A stretch of DNA of 40,677 bases from an uncultured Demequina sp. (GTDB taxonomy: Bacteria; Actinomycetota; Actinomycetes; Actinomycetales; Demequinaceae), in the NCBI RefSeq assembly GCF_913055775.1, contig NZ_CAJXJX010000004.1, positions 1 to 40,677 of the forward strand, read 5' to 3'. Positions 34,752 through 40,677 of this stretch are shown piece after piece. The notes under the pieces are model-generated. The model saw nothing but the letters and a program-made list of their open reading frames with translations. It searched no databases and was not told the origin of the DNA. Position 1 is the first letter of the stretch, and each line of letters begins with the position of its first letter. A program made the position numbers and the translations under genes.

Positions 34752-35597
34752 TCACGCGCCGGGAGTAGTGGCATCGGCGATATCGCTCAGGCCGTCCAGG
34801 ACGCGGTCGATGAAAGTGGGGTCGTCATGCGCCGGGAACGTCGAGGCCGCGGCCTCGAGCGTGGTCAGGGGGCATGAGCACGTCACGGAGATCACGACAT
34901 CTCCGGTCTGCCATACCAACTGTCGAGGCTGATCGCTGACCAGGTACGCCTGGCCGTGGCCCAGGTCCACGCTGACGTAGTAGTCCGAGATCGACGCCGA
35001 CAATCGGCCGTGTCGTTCAGTGATGATCATAGGGTCCAGGCCCGAGAGCATGGACGCCACGAGGATGTTCTCGCCGTTGCTGGCGCGCAGGACCTTGGCG
35101 TTCACGGGCTTGAGCCCGGTCTCCTCCCAGTCCGGGTGGACCCAGCTGCGCAGCTGGTCGCCGGTGCGCATGTGCTGCGCGTTCAAGGCGAGCAGCGCCG
35201 GCTCGCCGTCGTAGTCGCTCTCGGCAAACTCGAGGGAGACCTCATCCGGGGCACCAGCCAGGTAACCGCTCACCACCAGGACGCCCAGCACCGCGATCAC
35301 CGCGACGGCGGCGACGCTCATGCGCCGGTCGCGCGGGCGCGCGGCGCGGGCAAGATGGCGCGGCTCCCCGCTGGCGATCTGCGCCATGCGGTCGCGGTCC
35401 AGCAGCTGCTGCGCGAAGGTGAGGTCGATGCCGGCGTCGGAGGTCTTGAGGGCGTCCCTTGCGGCTCGCAGCTCGTCCCAGCGGGTGCGACACTCCTCGC
35501 AGGCGTCAAGGTGCGCCATGGCGAGCGCGGACTTCGCCGGGCTCAGCCGGTTGTCGAGAAGATCGTGGATCTCGTCGCCGAGGTGCTCGTCGCTCAC
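34752..35597 (-). CDS. rseA: Anti-sigma factor of SigE (zinc-associated type)
   Basis: A 281-residue membrane anti-sigma factor. The cytoplasmic N-terminus has the zinc-associated motif His29-x3-Cys33-x2-Cys36 in [12 protein letters not shown], which binds SigE. One helix spans about 94-114 ([20 protein letters not shown]). The external part of about 165 residues ([29 protein letters not shown]) is longer than in mycobacterial RseA and could sense envelope damage. GTG 35597 overlaps the sigE stop (GTGA), coupling the two products. Call by motif and context. Confidence 0.87.
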   Translation of the reverse strand: MSDEHLGDEIHDLLDNRLSPAKSALAMAHLDACEECRTRWDELRAARDALKTSDAGIDLTFAQQLLDRDRMAQIASGEPRHLARAARPRDRRMSVAAVAVIAVLGVLVVSGYLAGAPDEVSLEFAESDYDGEPALLALNAQHMRTGDQLRSWVHPDWEETGLKPVNAKVLRASNGENILVASMLSGLDPMIITERHGRLSASISDYYVSVDLGHGQAYLVSDQPRQLVWQTGDVVISVTCSCPLTTLEAAASTFPAHDDPTFIDRVLDGLSDIADATTPGA

Positions 35598-36205
35598 TCG
35601 CCACCTCGCACCGGCGCGCGGTGAGCCAAGGACTCACGGAGCTTCGCACGGGCGCGAGACAGTCGGGAGCGGACGGTGCCCATCTTGATGCCGAGCGTGG
35701 CGGCGATCTCCTCGTACGACAGGCCCTCGATGTCGCTCAGCACCACGGCCGCCCGGTATTCGGGCTGCAGATCGGCGAGCGCGGCGACGATGTCGTCGCC
35801 CAGGTGAGACATGTCGAACGCATCCTCGGGCTGCCCCGACCGCTCATGGCGGTCGAAGCTGTCGGACGTGGCCACCGCCGCATCGTCATCCGCCATGAAG
35901 TCGAAGCGGATCCTCTTCTTGCGACGCATGCGGTCGAGGAAGAGGTTGGTGGTGATGCGGTGAAGCCAGCCCTCGAAGGTGCCGGGCTTGTACTGCGACA
36001 GCGAGTTGAACACGCGGACGAACACGTCCTGCGTCAGGTCCTCGGCGTCGTGCTGATTGCCCGTGAGGTGATAGGCGAGTCGGTAGACCCGTCCGGAGTG
36101 CTCCGCGACGATCCGCTCCCAGGTGAGGTCCTGGGGCTGCGCCTCGGTCGCGAAAGGGGTCGCCTGAGACGCGTTCGTGATGTTCTTCACGACCGTGCTC
36201 GTCAT
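35594..36205 (-). CDS. sigE: ECF RNA polymerase sigma factor SigE
   Basis: A 203-residue ECF sigma factor. Region 2 (about 35-105) includes [26 protein letters not shown] and [15 protein letters not shown]; region 4 (about 140-195) includes [19 protein letters not shown] and [16 protein letters not shown]. These bind the -10 and -35 DNA elements. ATG 36205 has GGAGGAGGGAG upstream. A longer in-frame start would run through the promoter and is rejected. A GGGAACA-N16-CGTT promoter lies 28-54 bases upstream, so SigE probably drives its own operon with rseA, htrA and tatB. Confidence 0.94.
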   Translation of the reverse strand: MTSTVVKNITNASQATPFATEAQPQDLTWERIVAEHSGRVYRLAYHLTGNQHDAEDLTQDVFVRVFNSLSQYKPGTFEGWLHRITTNLFLDRMRRKKRIRFDFMADDDAAVATSDSFDRHERSGQPEDAFDMSHLGDDIVAALADLQPEYRAAVVLSDIEGLSYEEIAATLGIKMGTVRSRLSRARAKLRESLAHRAPVRGGE

Positions 36206-36232
36206 TCGGGCTCCCTCCTCCACGCTTCGCTC

Positions 36233-36259
36233 AACGGATACCGACAGACCAATGTTCCC
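36233..36259 (-). promoter_or_regulatory. ECF-type (SigE/SigH-like) promoter of sigE
   Basis: On the minus strand GGGAACA (36259-36253) and CGTT (36236-36233) are separated by 16 bases. This matches the GGGAAYA-N16/17-CGTT consensus known for mycobacterial SigH/SigE promoters. A transcript would begin about 15-20 bases before the ribosome site. Confidence 0.65.
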
Positions 36260-36276
36260 ATGAAAGGGGCTGCGCG

Positions 36277-36284
36277 GCATCGGC
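36277..36284. repeat. GCATCGGCC motif copy (sigE/O-methyltransferase divergent region)
   Basis: GCATCGGC sits in GCGGCATCGGCCGC, just upstream of the ECF promoter of sigE and of the O-methyltransferase start. Confidence 0.45.
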
Positions 36285-36328
36285 CGCAGGGAGGATGTGA
36301 CGGATACCATTCGGGAAAGGAGGCCGCC

Positions 36329-36961
36329 ATGAGCACCGATTCCGCCAACTGGGCGTACTGCGAGGACTTCGTCCCCGAGGACGAAGTACTGCTCGCGGCA
36401 CGCGACACCGCCGATCAGCTGGGGTGCGTGCCGGTGCACCCCGGAGCAGGCCGGGTGCTCGAACTCGTCGCGCGCATGGCGGGGATCCGCTCGGCCGTCG
36501 AGATCGGCACCGGTGCGGGCGTCTCCGCCACGTACCTGCTGCGCGGCATGGGCGACGCCGGAGTGATCACGACCATCGACGTCGAGGCCGAGCACCACAA
36601 GGCCGCGCGCCGCACGCTCGCCTCGGCTGGATTCGCGCCCGAACGGGCACGCATGATCACGGGGCGGGCGCTCGACGTCCTTCCCCGACTCACCGACGGC
36701 GGCTACGACCTGGTGCTCATCGACGCCCGCAAGGCCGAGTACCCCGAGTACCTCGAGCAGGCCATGCGACTGCTGCGCGTGGGAGGCGTCGTCGCGATCG
36801 ACAACGCGCTGTGGCACGGGCGCGTGCCGGACCCGGCGCAGCGCGACGAGAACACCACGGCGGTGCGCACGACTCTCAAGGCAGTGCGCGAGTCCGACGC
36901 GCTCGCGCCGATGCTGCTGCCCAGCGGCGACGGACTCCTCGTGGCGGTCAAGATCGCCTGA
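36329..36961 (+). CDS. SAM-dependent O-methyltransferase (class I, family 3)
   Basis: A 210-residue methyltransferase of the catechol/caffeoyl-CoA O-methyltransferase type. [18 protein letters not shown] is the SAM-binding motif [12 protein letters not shown] holds the acidic ribose ligand, [20 protein letters not shown] has the metal-binding Asp, and [16 protein letters not shown] follows with the next Asp-Asn pair. The substrate is unknown. ATG 36329 has a strong AAAGGAGG, and TACCAT (36305-36310) is a possible -10. It is divergent from sigE, an arrangement also found in mycobacteria (Rv1220c/Rv1221), suggesting a link with envelope stress. Confidence 0.9.
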   Translation: MSTDSANWAYCEDFVPEDEVLLAARDTADQLGCVPVHPGAGRVLELVARMAGIRSAVEIGTGAGVSATYLLRGMGDAGVITTIDVEAEHHKAARRTLASAGFAPERARMITGRALDVLPRLTDGGYDLVLIDARKAEYPEYLEQAMRLLRVGGVVAIDNALWHGRVPDPAQRDENTTAVRTTLKAVRESDALAPMLLPSGDGLLVAVKIA

Positions 36962-36962
36962 G

Positions 36963-36983
36963 CCACCGCATCGGCCGCATGCG
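36963..36983. repeat. GCATCGGCC motif copy (after the O-methyltransferase)
   Basis: CCACCGCATCGGCCGCATGCG closely repeats the copy at 14892: GCCACCGCATCGGCCG, two differing bases, then TGCGA. It lies between convergent genes, so promoter function is unlikely for this copy. Confidence 0.5.
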
Positions 36984-37000
36984 AGCCGAGCGAGGGAGAC

Positions 37001-37021
37001 TGCCGGGAGGCGGGCCCGGCA
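37001..37021. terminator. Hairpin between the convergent O-methyltransferase and DUF3117 genes
   Basis: TGCCGGG (37001-37007) pairs with CCCGGCA (37015-37021) around a seven-base loop. The position between convergent stops suggests a shared terminator. No T-run is visible. Confidence 0.4.
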
Positions 37022-37027
37022 AGACGA

Positions 37028-37195
37028 CTACTGGAGAGCGCCTGCGAGGGCGTCCCGGAGCTCCGCGACCTCGTCCGCGTTGATCTCGACGACCAGACGG
37101 CCACCGCCCTCGAGCGGGACGCGCATCACATAGCCACGACCCTCCTTCACGACCTCCATCGGGCCGTCACCGGTACGGGGCTTCATCGCAGCCAT
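37028..37195 (-). CDS. DUF3117 small conserved actinobacterial protein
   Basis: A 55-residue protein that matches the highly conserved DUF3117 family: MAAMKPRTGDGPMEVVKEGR, then GYVMRVPLEGGGRLVVEIN and an EVAELRDALAGAL helix. Function is not known. The family is nearly invariant across actinobacteria and its members are usually well expressed. ATG 37195 has GAGGAGA eight bases upstream. It has its own leader of about 50 bases with a stable hairpin and a TAGAAT -10 candidate, which suggests a monocistronic, independently regulated gene. Confidence 0.93.
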   Translation of the reverse strand: MAAMKPRTGDGPMEVVKEGRGYVMRVPLEGGGRLVVEINADEVAELRDALAGALQ

Positions 37196-37223
37196 GTGTG
37201 TGTCTCCTCCGTGATGCTCAGGT

Positions 37224-37242
37224 CGCCGTCGATCGGACGGCG
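37224..37242 (-). promoter_or_regulatory. Hairpin in the leader of the DUF3117 gene
   Basis: CGCCGTC (37224-37230) and GACGGCG (37236-37242) form a perfect 7-bp stem with a GATCG loop, between the candidate promoter and the ribosome site. It may stabilise the short mRNA. Confidence 0.4.
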
Positions 37243-37251
37243 ATCGAATCC

Positions 37252-37279
37252 ATTCTACGCTGGACCGTCGGTCGTCAGA
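37252..37279 (-). promoter_or_regulatory. Candidate promoter of the DUF3117 gene
   Basis: On the minus strand TAGAAT (37257-37252) is a good -10 box. TCTGAC (37279-37274), 16 bases upstream, is a moderate -35 box. Confidence 0.45.
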
Positions 37280-37292
37280 ACCCCGCGGCCCG

Positions 37293-38066
37293 TCACATCG
37301 CCTCGGTCGCGGGCCTGTTCTCGTCGTCCTCCGGGCCGGTCTCCTCGCCACGGGCGTGAGCCGTGACGATGTGCACCGCCTCCTCGACGCTGTCGGTGAC
37401 GTGGAAGAGCTCGAGATCGGTCGCCGCCGCCTTGCCGTCGGCCACCACAGAGTCGCGCAGCCACGTCACGAGTCCGTCCCAGTACGCGTGCCCCACGAGC
37501 ACGATCGGGAAGCGGGTGACCGTGCGCGTCTGGACCAGCGTGAGCGACTCGAACAGCTCGTCCATCGTGCCGAATCCGCCCGGCAGGACAATGAATCCCT
37601 GCGCGTACTTGACGAACATCGTCTTGCGCGCGAAGAAGTAGCGGAAGTTAATGCCGAGGTTCACGTACTTGTTGACGCCCTGCTCGAACGGCAGCTCGAT
37701 GCCGAGCCCCACGGACACGCCCCCGGCCTCGTGGGCACCCTTGTTGGCGGCCTCCATCACGCCCGGGCCTCCGCCCGTGATGACCGCGAAGCCCTCTTCG
37801 ACCAGGCGCCTGCCCGCCTCCTCGCCCTGGGCGTAGTCGGGAGCATCGGCCTTCGAGCGGGCCGAGCCGAACACCGAGATCGCCGGTCCCAGCTCCGCGA
37901 GCGCCCCGAAGCCCTCGACGAACTCGGACTGGATGCGCAGCACGCGCCACGGATCCTCGTGCAGCCAGTCGGGCGAGTCCTGCTCGCCCAGCAGTCGGCC
38001 GGAGGTCGACAGCTGCGGGACGTTGGGGCCGCGCAGAATCACGGGACCCTTGTGGTAGTCGGTCAT
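37293..38066 (-). CDS. LOG-family protein (TIGR00730, cytokinin riboside 5'-monophosphate phosphoribohydrolase type)
   Basis: A 257-residue Rossmann-type protein. VITGGGPGVMEAANKGA and VLPGGFGTMDELFESLT are the nucleotide-binding GGGPGxME and catalytic PGGxGTxxE motifs of LOG proteins, which release adenine-type bases from nucleoside 5'-monophosphates. RKTMFVKYA is also conserved. The first ~60 residues and the acidic C-terminal tail extend beyond the core. ATG 38066 has a strong AGGAGG. The mycobacterial orthologue (Rv1205) lies near dapE and dapD as here. The physiological role in bacteria is unclear. Confidence 0.9.
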   Translation of the reverse strand: MTDYHKGPVILRGPNVPQLSTSGRLLGEQDSPDWLHEDPWRVLRIQSEFVEGFGALAELGPAISVFGSARSKADAPDYAQGEEAGRRLVEEGFAVITGGGPGVMEAANKGAHEAGGVSVGLGIELPFEQGVNKYVNLGINFRYFFARKTMFVKYAQGFIVLPGGFGTMDELFESLTLVQTRTVTRFPIVLVGHAYWDGLVTWLRDSVVADGKAAATDLELFHVTDSVEEAVHIVTAHARGEETGPEDDENRPATEAM

Positions 38067-38094
38067 GTCGCCTCCTGAGTTCGTCGGTGCCGCG

Positions 38095-38108
38095 CAGCCG
38101 ATGCGCGG
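38095..38108. repeat. GCATCGGC motif copy (between dapE and the LOG gene)
   Basis: CAGCCGATGCGCGG is an 8-base core match in reverse orientation with the CCGCGC extension, in a 43-base gap. The base after GCATCGGC differs from the main motif. Confidence 0.4.
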
Positions 38109-38109
38109 G

Positions 38110-39204
38110 TCAGGCTGTCAGCCACGCCTCCAGACCGGCGCGGCACGAGCGGATGTCGCTGGCGGGGCAGGCCTCGTCGGCGGGGTGGGCGAGCTCGGGG
38201 TTGCCGGGCCCGTAGTTGACGGCGGGGATCCCCAGCGCCCCCAGGCGGGCGACGTCCGTCCACCCTTCCTTCGCTCGAGGGGCGCCTCCACCGGCCGCCG
38301 CCACCGCATCGGCGAACGAGACCGCGAGGGGCGCGTCGAGACCCGGCCGGCAGGCGGCCGCGAGGTCCGTCCATTCGAGGGTGTGCTCGACTCCCGACCG
38401 GGCGATGACGTCCGCCACGTGCTGCTGGGCCTGCTCCAGAGTCTTGTCCGGCGCGAAGCGGTAGTTGACGGTGACGGTCGCGGCGTCCGGGATGACGTTG
38501 CCGGCGATGCCGCCACGAACTCCGACCGCGTTGAGTCCCTCGCGGTACTCGAGCCCGTCGACGGTGACCGTGGCGGGCTCGTAGGCCGCGAGCGTCCCGA
38601 GAACCGGAGCGAGCCCGTGGATCGCGTTGACGCCCTTCCACGCGCGGGCACTGTGGGCGGCGCGTCCGGCGATCGTGATGTCCGCCCGCAGGGTGCCGTT
38701 GCAGCCGCCCTCGATGCCGGCGCTGGTGGGCTCGCAGAGCACCGCGAAGTCCGCGCGGAGCAGCTCGGGGTAGCCGCGTGAGAGCCGCCCCAGGCCGTTC
38801 TTGGTCTCCTCGACCTCCTCGTGGTCGTAGAAGACCCACGTGATGTCGCGGCTCGGGGCATCGAGCTGCGCGGCAAGAGACAGCATCACGGCCACGCCGG
38901 CCTTCATGTCGACGCTCCCCCGTCCCCACAGCGTCGCACCCTCGTCGCGCCACTCGTGCGGCACGTTGGTCTTGATCGGCACCGTGTCGAGGTGGCCGGC
39001 GATCAGCGCTCGCTGTGCGGCGCCGGTCTCGGTGCGCGCGATGAGCGCGTCGCCGTCGCGCGTGAGGCTCAGGTGCGGGGCCTGGCGCCGCAGGGCGGAT
39101 TCGACGGCATCCGCGATGGCCGCCTCGCCCCCGGAGACCGACGGGATGTCGATGAGGTGCGCCGCGAGCTGCTCGACGGGCGCGGTCAGGTCGAGATCGG
39201 CCAT
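38110..39204 (-). CDS. dapE: Succinyl-diaminopimelate desuccinylase
   Basis: A 364-residue M20-family dizinc hydrolase removing succinate from N-succinyl-LL-diaminopimelate for lysine and peptidoglycan synthesis. Metal ligands are visible: His71 and Asp73 in GHLDTVP, Asp99 in [10 protein letters not shown], the Glu pair 129/130 in YDHEEVEE, and later [20 protein letters not shown]-type dimer-domain sequence appears as [10 protein letters not shown], and GWTDVARL near the C-terminus. ATG 39204 has TAGGGT six bases upstream. It is divergent from dapD by only 53 bases, so one step of the pathway lies on each side of a shared promoter region. Confidence 0.94.
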   Translation of the reverse strand: MADLDLTAPVEQLAAHLIDIPSVSGGEAAIADAVESALRRQAPHLSLTRDGDALIARTETGAAQRALIAGHLDTVPIKTNVPHEWRDEGATLWGRGSVDMKAGVAVMLSLAAQLDAPSRDITWVFYDHEEVEETKNGLGRLSRGYPELLRADFAVLCEPTSAGIEGGCNGTLRADITIAGRAAHSARAWKGVNAIHGLAPVLGTLAAYEPATVTVDGLEYREGLNAVGVRGGIAGNVIPDAATVTVNYRFAPDKTLEQAQQHVADVIARSGVEHTLEWTDLAAACRPGLDAPLAVSFADAVAAAGGGAPRAKEGWTDVARLGALGIPAVNYGPGNPELAHPADEACPASDIRSCRAGLEAWLTA

Positions 39205-39210
39205 GGGCCC

Positions 39211-39216
39211 ACCCTA
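39211..39216 (-). promoter_or_regulatory. -10-like hexamer of dapE (leaderless arrangement)
   Basis: On the minus strand TAGGGT ends six bases before ATG 39204, with GGGCCC between and no ribosome site. Confidence 0.5.
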
Positions 39217-39245
39217 TCCGGGGGCTCGGCGCGTGTAGCCTCAAC

Positions 39246-39251
39246 TACCCT
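39246..39251 (+). promoter_or_regulatory. -10-like hexamer of dapD (leaderless arrangement)
   Basis: TACCCT ends six bases before ATG 39258. It lies only 29 bases from the dapE hexamer on the other strand, so the two polymerase sites must overlap and may exclude each other. Confidence 0.5.
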
Positions 39252-39257
39252 GGTGCC

Positions 39258-40205
39258 ATGACGCGACCCGCATACGGATTCGGCCTGGCCACCATCGACG
39301 AGAGCGGCACGGTCCTCGATACCTGGTACCCGTCCCCCGCCCTGGGCGACGCGCCGTCCGGCGCCACCGCGCCGCAGGATCTCATCGACGCGGAGCGCAG
39401 TGATGACCTGCGCGCGGTCGAGGTGCGCGCGGTGCGCACCGTGATCGATCTGGACGCAGCGCCCGGATCCGTCGAGGACGCCTACCTGCGCCTGCACCTC
39501 ATCTCCCACCGCCTGGTCCAGCCGCATGGGCTGAACCTCGACGGCGTCTTCGGCGCGCTGACGAATGTGGTGTGGACGTCCGCTGGGCCGTGTGCGATCG
39601 AGGGCTTCGAGGCGACGCGCCTTCGCTTCCGCGCCGCGGGCCAGCAGCTCACGGTGTACGGCGTGGACAAGTTCCCGCGTCTGGTCGACTACGTGGTGCC
39701 GTCCGGCGTGCGCATCGCCGATGCCGACAGGGTCCGCCTGGGTGCCCACCTCGCGGAGGGCACGACGGTCATGCACGAGGGCTTCGTCAACTTCAATGCC
39801 GGCACGCTGGGCCACTCGATGGTCGAGGGACGCATCTCCGCGGGCGTCGTCGTGGGCGACGGTTCCGACGTCGGCGGCGGCGCGTCGATCATGGGCACGC
39901 TGTCCGGCGGCGGTACCGAGGTCATCTCGATCGGCGAGCGCTCGCTGCTGGGCGCGAACTCCGGATTGGGCATCCCGCTGGGCGACGACTGCATCGTCGA
40001 GGCGGGCCTCTACGTGACCGCGGGCTCCAAGGTGCTGCTCGTGGGCCAGACCGGCGAGGACGGGTCGCCGGTGGTTGTGAAGGCTCGGGACCTGGCCGGT
40101 CGCGACGGGGTTCTGTTCCGCCGCAACTCCGTGACAGGCGCACTCGAGGCCGTCGCCCGCCAGGGCAAGGGCGTGGAGCTCAACGCCGCCCTGCACGCGA
40201 ACTGA
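39258..40205 (+). CDS. dapD: Tetrahydrodipicolinate N-succinyltransferase
   Basis: A 315-residue actinobacterial-type DapD. It transfers succinate from succinyl-CoA to tetrahydrodipicolinate, the step before transamination and DapE. The N-terminal domain (about 1-125) has [18 protein letters not shown] at its end. A left-handed beta helix follows (about 140-265) with hexapeptide turns such as [36 protein letters not shown] and [31 protein letters not shown] is the conserved active-site and CoA region. Length is normal for the mycobacterial form. Confidence 0.95.
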   Translation: MTRPAYGFGLATIDESGTVLDTWYPSPALGDAPSGATAPQDLIDAERSDDLRAVEVRAVRTVIDLDAAPGSVEDAYLRLHLISHRLVQPHGLNLDGVFGALTNVVWTSAGPCAIEGFEATRLRFRAAGQQLTVYGVDKFPRLVDYVVPSGVRIADADRVRLGAHLAEGTTVMHEGFVNFNAGTLGHSMVEGRISAGVVVGDGSDVGGGASIMGTLSGGGTEVISIGERSLLGANSGLGIPLGDDCIVEAGLYVTAGSKVLLVGQTGEDGSPVVVKARDLAGRDGVLFRRNSVTGALEAVARQGKGVELNAALHAN

Positions 40206-40207
40206 CC

Positions 40208-40525
40208 GTGGCCCGCCGGCGGCGGGGCGGCGGTGTCGCCGCCATGCTGGTGCTCGTCTTGGCCGCGGGGGCGGCCATCCTGTGGGGCCCCACGCTGTGG
40301 GACCGGTTCGGTGACGAGGTGCTGCCGTCGGGCCGATGCACGGTCACGCTGGGCGACCGCAGTGACACCAAGACGGCCGAGCAGGCGAACAACATCGCGC
40401 TCATCGTCGCCGGCTCGATTCGGCATGGCCTGCCGGCGCGCGCGGCGTCGATCAGGTCGCGCACACCCTCCGGCGGATTGCCGGTGGCCGCCGCGATCAC
40501 GTCGCGCATATGGGGGAAGGAATAG
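40208..40525 (+). pseudogene. Start of a membrane-anchored actinobacterial protein, broken by an apparent sequence junction
   Basis: GTG 40208 opens two bases after the dapD stop. The protein starts with a basic segment and one helix (VAAMLVLVLAAGAAILWGP), then RCTVTLGDRSDTKTAEQANN, IALIVAGSIRHGLPARAASI. This resembles a widespread actinobacterial family whose members continue with an ALATAxQES-type lytic segment. Here the frame instead runs into unrelated, proline-rich sequence after about residue 82 and stops at 40525. The first ~245 bases look native and the remainder does not belong. Whether this is a real gene fusion or an assembly error cannot be settled from the sequence alone; I favour the latter. 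Confidence 0.6.
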
Positions 40526-40677
40526 GCCTGCTCGGTCAGCGCGGCCGCGCCATAGGCGGTCTGGCCGAGGCCGGAGTAATGGCGGAGCGATCCGCCCGCG
40601 CGGCGCAGGCGTTTCTCGAAGATCGAACAGGCGATGAGGCAGGTATCGGCAAGGGCGCGCATCTCGGCCGGAGCGGC
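40453..40677 (-). CDS. Fragment of an unrelated coding sequence at the window end
   Basis: The minus-strand frame is open from the window edge and reads as a plausible protein: ALADTCLIACSIFEKRLRRA, then LRHYSGLGQTAYGAAALTEQ, AYSFPHMRDVIAAATGNPP and EGVRDLIDAARAG. Composition and codon use look more like an alphaproteobacterial gene than its neighbours. I do not recognise the family. Beyond 40453 the frame continues into antisense of the upstream gene, which carries no protein-like pattern. The region of overlap (about 40433-40452) is GC-rich and could be shared between two genomes. Partial at its 5' end. Confidence 0.45.

Noticed and set aside
40453-40662. Calling the minus-strand fragment at the end a native host gene
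   Set aside because: Its partner on the plus strand breaks exactly where it begins and the style differs from all neighbours. A chimeric join explains both better.

Overview
This 40.7-kb window is from the chromosome of a high-GC, Gram-positive actinobacterium. The evidence is its strong G/C third-position bias, the many GTG starts, and its gene content: an acyl-CoA carboxylase alpha chain with fused biotin carboxylase and biotin carrier domains, a flavoprotein of the LpdA quinone-reductase type, a sigE-rseA-htrA-tatB block with a divergent O-methyltransferase, and a DUF3117 protein. Gene content and partial gene order resemble the core chromosome of mycobacteria and Micrococcales. A Micrococcales-type organism (Cellulomonas/Demequina-like) is my inference, not something the sequence proves.

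Layout. (1) 1-2534: the end of a sugar-catabolic operon (Gfo/Idh/MocA oxidoreductase end, DUF993 aldolase-like protein, TIM-barrel isomerase). (2) 2586-7403: Maf, biotin-dependent carboxylase alpha chain, and a membrane-anchored endonuclease/exonuclease/phosphatase-fold protein. (3) 7413-13921: LpdA-type flavoprotein (minus), purine nucleoside phosphorylase plus phosphosugar mutase (plus), and a UvrA-like ABC ATPase (minus). (4) 14085-24690: a nucleoside scavenging region. A BMP-family lipoprotein, ABC ATPase and two permeases are followed by cytidine deaminase, thymidine phosphorylase and a predicted C39-like cysteine peptidase; adenosine deaminase and deoC lie nearby. Between deoC and add sits a guanidine-III riboswitch controlling an SMR guanidine exporter. 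(5) 24890-29405: mannose-1-phosphate guanylyltransferase (minus) and sdhCDAB (plus), closed by a strong terminator. (6) 29477-32809: DUF4190 protein, YihY/BrkB protein and trpS. (7) 32996-38066: tatB, htrA, rseA and sigE (minus), O-methyltransferase (plus), DUF3117 and a LOG-family protein. (8) 38110-40205: divergent dapE and dapD for lysine/diaminopimelate synthesis. The last ~225 bases look foreign, probably an assembly chimera.

How the genes work together. The BMP transporter would import nucleosides; cdd, add, deoA and PNP would strip and cleave them; the phosphosugar mutase and deoC would send (deoxy)ribose phosphate to central metabolism. The sigE-rseA-htrA block is an envelope-stress circuit, and a good ECF-type promoter precedes sigE, so it is probably autoregulated.

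Non-coding signals of note: the guanidine-III riboswitch with a plausible ribosome-site switch; a recurrent GCATCGGCC motif in nine intergenic sites; a 141-bp element with perfect 16-bp terminal inverted repeats enclosing half-sites spaced exactly 20 bp apart (between tatB and trpS); and ten genes whose start codon lies 6-7 nt after a -10-like hexamer, suggesting leaderless transcripts. No tRNA, rRNA, CRISPR array or transposase gene was seen, and no gene-free stretch exceeds 300 bases.
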